From Micromonospora siamensis (GTDB taxonomy: Bacteria; Actinomycetota; Actinomycetes; Mycobacteriales; Micromonosporaceae): a DNA stretch of 64,000 nt. Below the pieces are notes generated by a model. That model was given only the letters and a program-made list of their open reading frames with translations, was not told where the DNA came from and made no database searches. The first letter of the stretch is position 1; each line of letters opens with the position of its first letter. This document shows, piece after piece, positions 55,986 through 64,000 of this stretch. A program made the position numbers and the translations under genes. The DNA lies in the NCBI RefSeq assembly GCF_900090305.1, contig NZ_LT607751.1, positions 558,001-622,000 on the forward strand. Reading direction: 5' to 3'.

Positions 55986-57995
55986 GTGGCCGGTTCGACC
56001 GACCTTGCCGCGGTGTGGACGGCGACCACGGATGAGCTCGCCGACGAGATCATCTCGGCTCAGCAGCGGGCGTACCTGCGCCTCACCCGACTGCGCGCGA
56101 TCGTCGAGGACACCGCCCTGCTCTCCGTCCCGGACGCCTTCACCCGGGACGTGATCGAGTCCCGGCTGCGGCCGGCCATCACCGAGGCGCTCACCCGCCG
56201 GCTGGGCCGGCCTATCCAGGTCGCGGTCACCGTGCGGGTCCCCGAGGATCCGGCGGCCCGGCCGGCCGGCACCGTCTACCGCAGCGCCCCCGAGACCGCC
56301 CCGGACCACGAGCCGGCGCCCGAGCTGCTCCCGGACGGTTCCGGTGCGGCCACCGGCCGTCCGGTGGCCGGCTACCCGGACCGCGGCTACCCGGACCGCG
56401 GCTACGACCACTCCACCGGTTACGACCAGTCGGCCGGCTACGACCAGGCCGCCGGGTACGACCACGCGCCGAGCTACGACGAGCCCGCCGCGGGTCGCCC
56501 CGGCCCCACCGGCCGGGGCGAGGCGACCGGCCGGCCCGGATCCCCGGAGGAGACCGCCGACCAGGGTCGCCGCGAGCAGCGTCCCGAGCCGGAGCCGCTC
56601 GACCAGCGGGCGGAGCAGGAACACCCGAGCCCGCGGCGGGACACCGGCCGCCAGGGTGCCGACGGTCGACGGCCGCTGATCCCGGCCAGCCGGGACGCCC
56701 AGGAGACGCTCTTCGGCTCGTTCGACGAGCCGACCGCCGCGCCGGCCCGGTCCGGTCCACCCCGGCGGGGCTTCGACGACCGGGCGCGCGGTGAGCAGTC
56801 CGACGGCCGGGGCTTCGAGCCCCGCTACCGGGAGGAGGCCCGCGCCCCGCGCGACCCGCAGCCTCCGCGCGGGCACTCCGGCGGGACCGACAGCGGCCCC
56901 GGTCGGGGTAACACCGATCACCGTCCCGGCGGCCGGGACGACCGGCGGCCCGGTGCGGACGGTGGCGGCAACCGGCTCAACCCGAAGTACATGTTCGAGA
57001 CGTTCGTCATCGGCTCGTCCAACCGGTTCGCCCACGCGGCGAGCGTGGCGGTGGCCGAGTCACCGGCGAAGGCGTACAACCCGCTGTTCATCTACGGCAG
57101 CTCCGGGCTGGGCAAGACCCACCTGCTGCACGCCATCGGGCACTACGCCACGACGCTGGGCAACGCCCGCTCGGTCCGGTACGTCTCGACCGAGGAGTTC
57201 ACCAACGACTTCATCAACTCGCTGCGGGACGACAAGACCAGCGCGTTCCAGCGCCGCTACCGGGACGTGGACATCCTCCTGATCGACGACATCCAGTTCC
57301 TGGAGAACCGGGAGCGGACGCAGGAGGAGTTCTTCCACACCTTCAACACCCTGCACAACGCCAACAAGCAGATCGTGATCACCTCTGACCGGTCGCCGAA
57401 GCAGCTGGCGACGCTGGAGGACCGGCTGCGGACCCGCTTCGAGTGGGGCCTGCTGGCCGACATCCAGCCGCCGGACCTGGAGACCCGGATCGCGATCCTC
57501 CAGAAGAAGGCGGCCCAGGAGCGGCTGTACGCGCCGCCGGACGTGCTGGAGTTCATCGCCTCCCGGGTGTCGAACTCGATCCGGGAACTCGAGGGCGCGC
57601 TGATCCGGGTCACCGCGTTCGCCAGCCTCACCCGCTCGACGGTGGAGCTGTCGCTGGCCGAGGAGGTGCTGCGGGACTTCATCCCGGACGGCGCCGGCCC
57701 GGAGATCACCGCCGACCAGATCATGGTCTCGACCTCGGAGTACTTCGGGGTGAGCCTGGAGGACCTGCGCGGGCACTCCCGCTCCCGGGTGCTGGTGAAC
57801 GCCCGCCAGGTGGCCATGTACCTGTGCCGGGAGCTGACCGACCTGTCGCTGCCCCGGATCGGGCAGGCGTTCGGCGGCCGGGACCACACCACGGTGATGC
57901 ACGCCGACCGCAAGATCCGCCAGCAGATGGCCGAGCGGCGCTCGCTCTACAACCAGATCGCCGAGCTGACCAACCGGATCAAGCAGAACACCTGA
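55986..57995 (+). CDS. dnaA: Chromosomal replication initiator DnaA
   Basis: A 669-aa initiator. Domain I occupies about 1-90 ([28 protein letters not shown]). A very long disordered domain II (about 91-335) includes repeated GYD(Q/H)xxGYD units near 120-165. The AAA+ domain has Walker A GSSGLGKT at 371-378 and Walker [11 protein letters not shown] at 428-437. Domain IV ends with [15 protein letters not shown], the DnaA-box reading motif. I prefer the GTG at 55986 after AGGGGGG; an ATG at 55941 is possible. Confidence 0.97.
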   Translation: MAGSTDLAAVWTATTDELADEIISAQQRAYLRLTRLRAIVEDTALLSVPDAFTRDVIESRLRPAITEALTRRLGRPIQVAVTVRVPEDPAARPAGTVYRSAPETAPDHEPAPELLPDGSGAATGRPVAGYPDRGYPDRGYDHSTGYDQSAGYDQAAGYDHAPSYDEPAAGRPGPTGRGEATGRPGSPEETADQGRREQRPEPEPLDQRAEQEHPSPRRDTGRQGADGRRPLIPASRDAQETLFGSFDEPTAAPARSGPPRRGFDDRARGEQSDGRGFEPRYREEARAPRDPQPPRGHSGGTDSGPGRGNTDHRPGGRDDRRPGADGGGNRLNPKYMFETFVIGSSNRFAHAASVAVAESPAKAYNPLFIYGSSGLGKTHLLHAIGHYATTLGNARSVRYVSTEEFTNDFINSLRDDKTSAFQRRYRDVDILLIDDIQFLENRERTQEEFFHTFNTLHNANKQIVITSDRSPKQLATLEDRLRTRFEWGLLADIQPPDLETRIAILQKKAAQERLYAPPDVLEFIASRVSNSIRELEGALIRVTAFASLTRSTVELSLAEEVLRDFIPDGAGPEITADQIMVSTSEYFGVSLEDLRGHSRSRVLVNARQVAMYLCRELTDLSLPRIGQAFGGRDHTTVMHADRKIRQQMAERRSLYNQIAELTNRIKQNT

Positions 57996-58023
57996 GGTCC
58001 GCCCGTACCACCGCCGCACCCGT

Positions 58024-58052
58024 GACGCCCGGCCGTTCTCCGGCCGGGCGTC
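58024..58052 (+). terminator. Hairpin after dnaA
   Basis: A 12-bp stem GACGCCCGGCCG with its complement, loop TTCTC, 29 bases past the dnaA stop. Confidence 0.75.
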
Positions 58053-58084
58053 TTCGCGTACGCCGGAAAAAGGGTGCCGGAACG

Positions 58085-58610
58085 CGGCGGTGACTTGACT
58101 CTCCACAGGGTGTAGGTCACAGGCTCGGTGCCGTGTCCGTTCTCGTCCCGCCTCGTTGTCCACACCCGGTTTTCCACCGGCGGTGGATAACTACCGTCCG
58201 TCCGCCGCCGGTTACCCACAGACTGTGGACAAACCCTGGGGACGACGTTGTGGACGGCTGGGGACAACCGTGACGTTGTCCCCAGGTACGGCACCGCCTG
58301 TGCACGGCCTGTTGAAGGTTCTGGGGATTACGTCGGTACGGGCTCGTTCCGTTGTCCACAGCGCTGGGGGTAAACCCGGTGGATTACCGGTGGACAACCT
58401 GTGGCCAACCGTGGACAACCCGGTGGACGACGCGGCCTGTGGACGCACACCCCGGTTTACCCCCCGGTTCTCCACAGCCAAACCACCGGTGGATAACCTG
58501 TCTGACCTGCGCAGACTCGGGTTCTCCACAGTTTGCACAGGTGCGATGAAGACGATGAGTTATCTCTTCTAAAACAACAAAAACCAATCATCACCGTTGG
58601 ACTTCCTGTG
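58085..58610. other. oriC: Replication origin oriC
   Basis: Dense DnaA boxes in both orientations between dnaA and dnaN. Perfect TTGTCCACA occurs at 58156-58164, 58224-58232 (reverse) and 58352-58360. One-mismatch boxes include 58182, 58212, 58259, 58276, 58389, 58400, 58410, 58468, 58488 and 58522. The AT-rich stretch at about 58556-58592 (AAAACAACAAAAACCAATC) is the likely unwinding element next to dnaN. This is the expected actinobacterial position. Confidence 0.93.
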
Positions 58611-58783
58611 GATCGGGCCGGACGCTGCCGTCGGCAGTCGCCCGGGCACCTGGATCCACGGGGTCGGGCGCACAGCCGATGCCCACGCGCCCTAAGGTGC
58701 GATGGGTACCCGCACGGTCGGGCGGGACGGCAGGCAGCGGTCGGCATGAGAGAGTTGTCGCTGACGTCGACGCGGAGGCATTG

Positions 58784-59917
58784 ATGAAGTTCCGAGTAGA
58801 GCGCGACGCGCTCGCCGAAGCGGTGGCGTGGACCGCGAAGAGCCTGCCCAACCGGCCGTCCGTACCGGTGCTCGCCGGGGTGATGCTCCGGGTCACCGAC
58901 GGAAACCTCCAGGTCTCCGGCTTCGACTACGAGGTCTCCAGCCAGGTCACCGTCGAGGTGCAGGGGGACGCCGACGGCGCCGCCCTGGTCTCCGGCCGGC
59001 TGCTCGCCGAGATCACCAAGGCGCTGCCGGCCAAGCCGGTCGACATCGCCGCGGTCGGCGCCCACCTGGAGCTGGTCTGCGGCAGCGCCCGGTTCACCCT
59101 GCCCACCATGCCGGTCGAGGACTACCCCAGCCTCCCCGAGATGCCGGAGAGCGCCGGGACGGTCGACGCGGCGGCCTTCGCCGCCGCCGTCTCCCAGGTC
59201 GCCGTGGCCGCCGGCCGGGACGAGACGTTGCCGATGATGACCGGCGTACGCCTGGAGCTCTCCGGCGGCACCCTGGCCATGCTCGCCACCGACCGCTACC
59301 GGCTCGCCCTGCGCGAGATGGAGTGGAACCCGGACGACCCCGACACCAGCGTCAACGCCCTGGTGCCGGCCCGGACCCTGAACGACACCGCCAAGGCCCT
59401 CGGCCCGCTGGGCGGCCAGGTCACCCTGGCGCTGTCCCAGGGCTCCGCAGGCGAGGGCATGATCGGCTTCTCCGGCGGCACCCGGCGCACCACCAGCCGG
59501 CTGCTCGACGGCGCCAACTACCCGCCGGTGCGTTCGCTCTTCCCGGCCACCCACAACGCCCAGGCGCAGGTCGCGGTCAGCACCCTGATCGAGGTGGTCA
59601 AGCGGGTCGCCCTGGTCGCCGAGCGGACCACGCCGGTGCTGCTGAGCTTCAGCTCCGACGGCCTGGTCGTCGAGGCCGGCGGCACCGAGGAGGCGCGGGC
59701 CAGCGAGGCGATGGAGGCCACCTTCACCGGTGACCCGCTGACCATCGGTTTCAACCCGCAGTACCTGATCGACGGCCTGAGCAACCTGGGCGCCCAGTTC
59801 GCCGTGCTGAACTTCGTCGACGCGTTCAAGCCGGCGGTGATTTCGCCCGCCGGCGAGGATGGCGAGGTCATCCCTGGGTACCGCTACCTCATCATGCCGA
59901 TCCGGGTCTCCCGCTGA
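58784..59917 (+). CDS. dnaN: DNA polymerase III beta sliding clamp
   Basis: A 377-aa clamp holding polymerase on DNA. It starts MKFRVERDALAEAVAWTAKSLPNRP, a classic N-terminus, and ends YRYLIMPIRVSR, the C-terminal part that shapes the partner-binding pocket. The ATG at 58784 follows GGAGG. First gene to the right of oriC. Confidence 0.98.
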   Translation: MKFRVERDALAEAVAWTAKSLPNRPSVPVLAGVMLRVTDGNLQVSGFDYEVSSQVTVEVQGDADGAALVSGRLLAEITKALPAKPVDIAAVGAHLELVCGSARFTLPTMPVEDYPSLPEMPESAGTVDAAAFAAAVSQVAVAAGRDETLPMMTGVRLELSGGTLAMLATDRYRLALREMEWNPDDPDTSVNALVPARTLNDTAKALGPLGGQVTLALSQGSAGEGMIGFSGGTRRTTSRLLDGANYPPVRSLFPATHNAQAQVAVSTLIEVVKRVALVAERTTPVLLSFSSDGLVVEAGGTEEARASEAMEATFTGDPLTIGFNPQYLIDGLSNLGAQFAVLNFVDAFKPAVISPAGEDGEVIPGYRYLIMPIRVSR

Positions 59918-59960
59918 TCGCGCAGCCCCTTGATCCAGACGCAGCGGAGGTAGGAACAAG

Positions 59961-60833
59961 ATGCAGCTCGGCCTGGTAGGACTCGGCCGCATGGGCGGCA
60001 ACATGCGCGAGCGGTTGCGCGCCGCCGGGCACGAGGTGGTCGGCTTCGACCGCAACGCGGAGCTGAGCGACGTCGCGAGCCTGGCCGAACTGGCCGACAA
60101 GCTGGAGTCGCCCCGCGCGGTCTGGGTGATGGTCCCGGCCGGCGTCACCGACGCCACCATCGACGAGCTCGCCGGCGTGCTCGGCGAGGGCGACCTCATC
60201 ATCGACGGCGGCAACTCGCGGTTCAGCGACGACGCGGTCCGCGCCGAGCGCCTCAACGAGCAGGGCATCGGCTACCTGGACGTCGGCGTCTCCGGCGGCG
60301 TCTGGGGCAAGCAGAACGGCTACGCCCTCATGGTCGGCGGCGCCGAGCAGCACGTCGAGCGGCTGATGCCGATCTTCGAGGCGCTCAAGCCCGAGGGCGA
60401 GTTCGGTTTCGTGCACGCCGGCCCGGTCGGCGCCGGCCACTACGCCAAGATGGTGCACAACGGCATCGAGTACGGCCTGATGCACGCCTACGCCGAGGGC
60501 TACGAGCTGCTGTCGAAGTCCGAGCTGGTGACCAACGTGCCGGGCGTGTTCAAGTCCTGGCGCGAGGGCACCGTGGTCCGCTCCTGGCTGCTCGACCTGC
60601 TCGACCGCGCGCTGGACGAGGACCCGGAGCTGGCCGAGCTGAGCAGCTACACCGAGGACACCGGCGAGGGCCGCTGGACGGTCGACGAGGCGGTCCGGCT
60701 GGCCGTGCCGTTGAACGTCATCACCGCCTCGCTGTTCGCCCGGTTCGCCTCCCGGCAGGACGAGTCGCCCGCGATGAAGGCCGTCGCCGCGCTGCGCCAG
60801 CAGTTCGGCGGCCACGCCGTCCGCAAGCGCTGA
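59961..60833 (+). CDS. gnd: 6-phosphogluconate dehydrogenase (short, decarboxylating type)
   Basis: A 290-aa enzyme of the pentose phosphate pathway making ribulose-5-phosphate and NADH or NADPH. The nucleotide motif is [17 protein letters not shown]. Other segments are [31 protein letters not shown] and [21 protein letters not shown] with the catalytic Lys. It is the shorter GndA-type. The location between dnaN and recF is typical of actinomycetes. Confidence 0.95.
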   Translation: MQLGLVGLGRMGGNMRERLRAAGHEVVGFDRNAELSDVASLAELADKLESPRAVWVMVPAGVTDATIDELAGVLGEGDLIIDGGNSRFSDDAVRAERLNEQGIGYLDVGVSGGVWGKQNGYALMVGGAEQHVERLMPIFEALKPEGEFGFVHAGPVGAGHYAKMVHNGIEYGLMHAYAEGYELLSKSELVTNVPGVFKSWREGTVVRSWLLDLLDRALDEDPELAELSSYTEDTGEGRWTVDEAVRLAVPLNVITASLFARFASRQDESPAMKAVAALRQQFGGHAVRKR

Positions 60834-60836
60834 CCG

Positions 60837-60845
60837 GTATCCACA
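60837..60845 (+). promoter_or_regulatory. DnaA-box-like site before recF
   Basis: GTATCCACA, one mismatch to the DnaA box, ending 4 bases before the recF start. Confidence 0.4.
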
Positions 60846-60849
60846 ACCT

Positions 60850-61980
60850 GTGTACGTCCGCCGGCTGGAACTGGTCGACTTCCGCTCGTACGAGCGGGTC
60901 GGCGTCGACCTGGAGCCGGGGCCGAACGTCCTGATCGGCGCCAACGGCGTCGGCAAGACGAACCTGGTCGAGGCGTTGGGCTACGTGGCGACCCTGGACT
61001 CGCACCGGGTCGCCACGGACGCCCCTCTGGTCCGGATGGGCGCCGCGTCGGCGGTGATCCGCTGCGCGGTGGTGCACGACGGCCGGGAGCTCCTGGTCGA
61101 GCTGGAGATCGTCCCGGGCAAGGCCAACCGGGCCCGGCTGGGCCGGTCACCGGCCCGTCGCGCCCGGGACGTGCTCGGCGCGCTGCGGCTGGTGCTCTTC
61201 GCCCCGGAGGACCTGGAGCTCGTCCGCGGTGACCCCGCCGAGCGCCGCCGCTACCTCGACGACCTGCTGGTCCTGCGCCAGCCCCGGTACGCCGGGGTGC
61301 GCGCCGACTACGAGCGGGTGGTCAAGCAGCGCAACGCCCTGCTCCGCACCGCGTACCTGGCCCGCAAGACCGGCGGTACGCGGGGCGGGGACCTCTCCAC
61401 CCTCGCCGTCTGGGACGCCCACCTGGCCCAGCACGGGGCCGAGCTGCTGGCCGGCCGACTGGAGCTGGTCGCCGCGCTCACCCCGCACGTCGCCAAGGCG
61501 TACGACGCGGTGGCGGCCGGCCGGGGCGCGGCGGGGATCGCGTACCGGCCGTCGGTGGAGCTGCCCGACCCGACCGTGGACCGGGCCGCGCTCGCCGAGG
61601 CGCTGACCGCCGCGCTGGCCGAGCAGCGGTCGGCGGAGATCGAACGGGGCACCACCCTGGTCGGCCCGCACCGCGACGACCTCAGCCTCACCCTCGGCCC
61701 GCTGCCCGCCAAGGGGTACGCCAGCCACGGCGAGTCCTGGTCGTACGCGCTGGCGCTGCGGCTGGCCGGCTACGACCTGTTGCGGACCGACGGCATCGAA
61801 CCGGTGCTGGTCCTCGACGACGTGTTCGCGGAGCTGGACGCCGGCCGGCGGGAGCGGCTCGCCGCCCTGGTCGGCGGGGCCAGTCAGCTCCTGGTGACCT
61901 GTGCGGTGGACGACGACGTGCCGGCCGCCCTGCGCGGCACCCGGTACGCCGTCGGGGAGGGGACGGTGCGACGTGTCTGA
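60850..61980 (+). CDS. recF: DNA replication and repair protein RecF
   Basis: A 376-aa SMC-like ATPase that helps load RecA at gaps. It starts [43 protein letters not shown] (Walker A GANGVGKT), and has [28 protein letters not shown] as ABC-type signature region and [16 protein letters not shown] as Walker B. Start GTG at 60850. The stop overlaps the next gene's start. Confidence 0.97.
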   Translation: MYVRRLELVDFRSYERVGVDLEPGPNVLIGANGVGKTNLVEALGYVATLDSHRVATDAPLVRMGAASAVIRCAVVHDGRELLVELEIVPGKANRARLGRSPARRARDVLGALRLVLFAPEDLELVRGDPAERRRYLDDLLVLRQPRYAGVRADYERVVKQRNALLRTAYLARKTGGTRGGDLSTLAVWDAHLAQHGAELLAGRLELVAALTPHVAKAYDAVAAGRGAAGIAYRPSVELPDPTVDRAALAEALTAALAEQRSAEIERGTTLVGPHRDDLSLTLGPLPAKGYASHGESWSYALALRLAGYDLLRTDGIEPVLVLDDVFAELDAGRRERLAALVGGASQLLVTCAVDDDVPAALRGTRYAVGEGTVRRV

Positions 61981-62704
61981 GGAACCGCTGCTGCCGCCGG
62001 CCCGGCTCGGCCCGGGGCGGGACGCGTCGAGGCGTACCCCCGGTGTCGGCGACGGCGACCCCGCGGCGCGCGGTCGGGCCGGTGCCCGCGACGGCGCCGC
62101 TGCCGGTAGGTCGGCGCGGTCCGGCGCGGCCGGTGGGGACGGTGCCCCCGACGGGGCGCCCGGTGACGCCGGTGGCGGCGCGGCCGGGGAAGCGGCGAGT
62201 GGCGGCGCTTCCGGTCCGGAGCTGGCGCGGGCGGTCCTGGACGCGGCGAAGGCCCGCCGCGCGGCGACCGCGAAGACCCGGCGCAGCGTGGTCGGCGGCG
62301 ACGGTGGCGAGCGGCGGATGCGCGGCTACTCCGGGCCCGGGCCGGACCCGCGCGACCCGCAGCCGCTGGGCGTGGTGCTGGAGCGGCTGATGAAGGCGCG
62401 CGGCTGGCAGCAGCCGGCGGCCGAGGCGACCGTCTTCGGGGCGTGGGAGAAGGTCGTCGGGGCGGAGGTCGCCCAGCACAGCCGGCCGGTAAAGCTGGAG
62501 AACGGCGAGCTGACCGTGGAGGCGCGGTCCACCGCGTGGGCCACCCAGCTGCGGTTGCTCGCCGGCTCGCTGCTCAAGCAGATCGCCCAGGAGGTCGGCC
62601 ACAACGTGGTGCGCAAGCTGCACATCCACGGCCCGGCCGCGCCGTCCTGGTCGCGTGGCCCGCGCCGGGTGCGCGGTCGCGGCCCCCGCGACACCTACGG
62701 CTGA
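61973..62704 (+). CDS. dciA: DciA-type helicase-loading protein (DUF721)
   Basis: A 243-aa protein. The first 95 residues are Gly/Ala-rich and disordered. The DUF721 domain (about 140-225) contains [59 protein letters not shown] and VRKLHIHGP. DciA is the ancestral loader of DnaB in most bacteria. The GTG at 61973 overlaps the end of recF by 8 bases, so expression is coupled. Confidence 0.92.
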   Translation: MSEEPLLPPARLGPGRDASRRTPGVGDGDPAARGRAGARDGAAAGRSARSGAAGGDGAPDGAPGDAGGGAAGEAASGGASGPELARAVLDAAKARRAATAKTRRSVVGGDGGERRMRGYSGPGPDPRDPQPLGVVLERLMKARGWQQPAAEATVFGAWEKVVGAEVAQHSRPVKLENGELTVEARSTAWATQLRLLAGSLLKQIAQEVGHNVVRKLHIHGPAAPSWSRGPRRVRGRGPRDTYG

Positions 62705-62946
62705 CCGTCGGCGAGCCCGCCCTTGCGCTCGGCGCGGCGAGCGGCGCGTTCGGCGCGCTTGCGCTCGCGCTGCTCCCGGCTCCACTGCTTGCGTCGCTCC
62801 AGATCCTGCTTCCACCCGTCGCGGGCGTCCCGCGAGCCGCCCTGCACCGCGCCCTGCACCTCCGGCGGGCCGGCCCAGTTCCGGAACGACCACGCCATCA
62901 GCCGGCCACCCTCACCGGAGGACGTCGCCTGCCGCTCGTCGCTCAT
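62695..62946 (-). CDS. Small basic protein of unknown function
   Basis: An 83-aa protein with WSFRNWAGPPEVQGAVQGGSRDARDGWKQDLERRKQWSREQRERKR, rich in Arg and Trp and ending in a basic helix. It overlaps the end of dciA by 10 bases, convergent. ATG at 62946. I do not recognise it, but codon use looks coding. Confidence 0.6.
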   Translation of the reverse strand: MSDERQATSSGEGGRLMAWSFRNWAGPPEVQGAVQGGSRDARDGWKQDLERRKQWSREQRERKRAERAARRAERKGGLADGQP

Positions 62947-62971
62947 CCGCCGACCCCTTCGCCGCCAACCG

Positions 62972-63008
62972 TTGGTGTACAAACAATTGGTACACCAAGC
63001 ATTGGTAC
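62972..63008. promoter_or_regulatory. Operator for the OhrR/MarR-like regulator
   Basis: Perfect inverted repeat TTGGTGTAC-N9-GTACACCAA (62972-62998), overlapped by two direct copies of ATTGGTAC (62986-62993 and 63001-63008). It lies between the divergent small gene and the regulator, just upstream of the latter's GTG. Confidence 0.75.
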
Positions 63009-63035
63009 GATCGCAACGACGACGAGGAGGTGCCG

Positions 63036-63515
63036 GTGCCCGAGCAGCCCGCCGAGGATCCGCTCGCGCTGGAGCAGCAGGTCTGCTTCGCGCTCTCCGT
63101 CGCCGCGCGCAGCGTCGTGGCGGTCTACCGGCCGCTGCTGGAACCGATGGGGCTGACCCACCCGCAGTACCTGGTCATGCTCGCGCTCTGGCAGCACGCC
63201 CCGCTGTCCGTACGCGAGCTGAGCGGGCTGCTCCAACTCGACCCGGGCACCCTGTCGCCGCTGCTCAAGCGCCTGGAGGCGGCCGGCTACGTCCGGCGGG
63301 ACCGGGGCGCCACCGACGAGCGCACCCTCGCGGTCCGGCTCACCCCGGCCGGGCAGGCCCTGCGGGAGCGCGCCGAGCAGATCCCGCCGGCCATCGTGGC
63401 GCGGCTCGGGCTGCCCCTGGCGGAGCTGCGTCAGCTGCACAGCGCGCTGACCCAGGTGATCGTCGCGGCCAACCGGCCGTCGGGCACCGACCCGGACGGT
63501 CAGGCGTCGGCGTAG
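63036..63515 (+). CDS. MarR family regulator, OhrR-like redox sensor
   Basis: A 159-aa winged-helix repressor. The N-terminal LEQQVCFALSVAARSVVAVYRPLLEPMGLTHPQYLVMLALW matches OhrR, with Cys17 at the reactive-Cys position that senses organic hydroperoxides. The wing region is RRDRGATDERTLAVRLTPAG. No ohr peroxidase gene is in view. The GTG at 63036 follows GAGGAGG with 5-base spacing. Confidence 0.87.
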   Translation: MPEQPAEDPLALEQQVCFALSVAARSVVAVYRPLLEPMGLTHPQYLVMLALWQHAPLSVRELSGLLQLDPGTLSPLLKRLEAAGYVRRDRGATDERTLAVRLTPAGQALRERAEQIPPAIVARLGLPLAELRQLHSALTQVIVAANRPSGTDPDGQASA

Positions 63516-64000
63516 ACGGCGAAGCCCCGGTCGGCGCAGCGGCGGTAGAAGGCGGCCAGCACGGCCAGCTCGGCGCAGGTGAAGGTCCACTGCGGCGGAT
63601 CGCCGGCCTCGTCGCGCAGCGCGTCGAGGCGGGTGTCCAGCCAGCGGAGCTGCTGCTCGGCGAGGCGCCCGTCGGCGAGCAGGCCGCGCAGCACGCCGCT
63701 GACCGAGTCGAAGGTGACCTCCTCGCCGTGCGGCCGGTGCGCGGCGACGAACCGCTCGATCCCGCCGGCGATCCACGAACAGCCGTCCGGGTCGATCACC
63801 GGGTCCTCGTCCTCGGCGGCGGCGTCAGTGGCGTACAGCACATTTTCCAGCCCGAGCAGCAGGTCGACCAGCTCGGTGTAGGCGGTCGCCCGGACCGTGC
63901 CGGTCTTGGCGATCAGCTCGGCGAGCGCCGCCGTGGGCGCGGAGATCCGCGGCAGCTCGACGATGTCGCCGAAGTCGACGAACTCGGCCGGCGCGACCGG
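63500..64000 (-). CDS. Unknown protein (N-terminus beyond window)
   Basis: At least 166 C-terminal residues, open to the window end. Segments include DIVELPRISAPTAALAELIAKTG, SWIAGGIERFVAAHRPHGEEVTFDSVSGVLRG, QLRWLDTRLDALRDEAGDPPQWTFTCAELAVLAAFYRRCADRGFAVY. It overlaps the OhrR-like gene by 16 bases, convergent. I do not recognise a family. Confidence 0.65.
   Translation of the reverse strand, partial: PVAPAEFVDFGDIVELPRISAPTAALAELIAKTGTVRATAYTELVDLLLGLENVLYATDAAAEDEDPVIDPDGCSWIAGGIERFVAAHRPHGEEVTFDSVSGVLRGLLADGRLAEQQLRWLDTRLDALRDEAGDPPQWTFTCAELAVLAAFYRRCADRGFAVYADA

Noticed and set aside
1..64000. tRNA or rRNA genes
   Set aside because: No cloverleaf-like or conserved rRNA segments were recognised on either strand; a tRNA search program would be needed to exclude one formally.

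Overview
This is a high-GC actinomycete chromosome segment containing the replication origin. Gene content and order (dnaB, rplI, rpsR, ssb, rpsF, a class A PBP, padR, ino1, cca, murJ, sigM, trxBA, cwlM, parBA, rsmG, jag, yidC, yidD, rnpA, rpmH, dnaA, oriC, dnaN, gnd, recF, dciA) match the origin neighbourhood I recall from Streptomyces, and the blocks also resemble those of Mycobacterium. The very high GC, GTG/TTG starts and protein style suggest Micromonosporaceae (Micromonospora-like); this placement is inference, since no rRNA is present.

Layout. 1-1949: minus-strand molybdenum-cofactor operon moaC-mogA-moeA, each pair overlapping by 4 bases. 2284-8330: a large SARP/AfsR-type regulator divergent from a membrane GGDEF-EAL protein. 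8418-11600: a membrane glycosyltransferase-like protein, a phosphoribosyltransferase, a zinc-ribbon protein and a mycothiol-dependent-isomerase-like protein. 11652-14029: a free-standing LAGLIDADG endonuclease abutting an intein-free dnaB. 14427-17887: an unknown membrane protein and the rpsF-ssb-rpsR-rplI operon with an S6:S18-type leader. 18470-26033: endonuclease IV, two large polytopic membrane proteins and a bifunctional penicillin-binding protein. 26231-29250: DUF5318, PadR plus ino1 with a clear palindromic operator, and a small RHH/Doc-like toxin-antitoxin pair. 29393-31967: ogt, then NfeD-like plus flotillin. 32011-45537: cca, the envelope and redox block (murJ, MurJ-partner pseudokinase, ECF sigma/anti-sigma, trxBA, cwlM), GNAT, aminotransferase and ddl-like genes. 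45578-55352: the partition and ribosome/membrane-biogenesis block with six parS sites, one IS5-family insertion and a MITE-like inverted repeat. 55353-64000: oriC with dnaA, dnaN, gnd, recF, dciA and an OhrR-like regulator; the last gene runs off the window.

How it fits together. Replication initiation (DnaA, DnaN, DnaB, the DciA helicase loader, SSB), recombination (RecF) and origin segregation (ParA, ParB, parS) are all here. They are interleaved with cell-wall control (MurJ, pseudokinase, CwlM, PBP, Ddl) and thiol redox (SigM, TrxB, TrxA, an OhrR-like sensor). DnaA boxes occur at oriC and also in four other intergenic regions, one of which contains a parS.

The most unusual feature is dnaB. 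Two patches of codons unlike the rest of the gene fall on the P-loop and on the RESG/SIEQ (H4) loop, which are the two places where DnaB inteins are known to insert. A free-standing homing endonuclease starts 11 bases after the dnaB stop codon. This looks like a footprint of selfish-element homing, conversion or loss.
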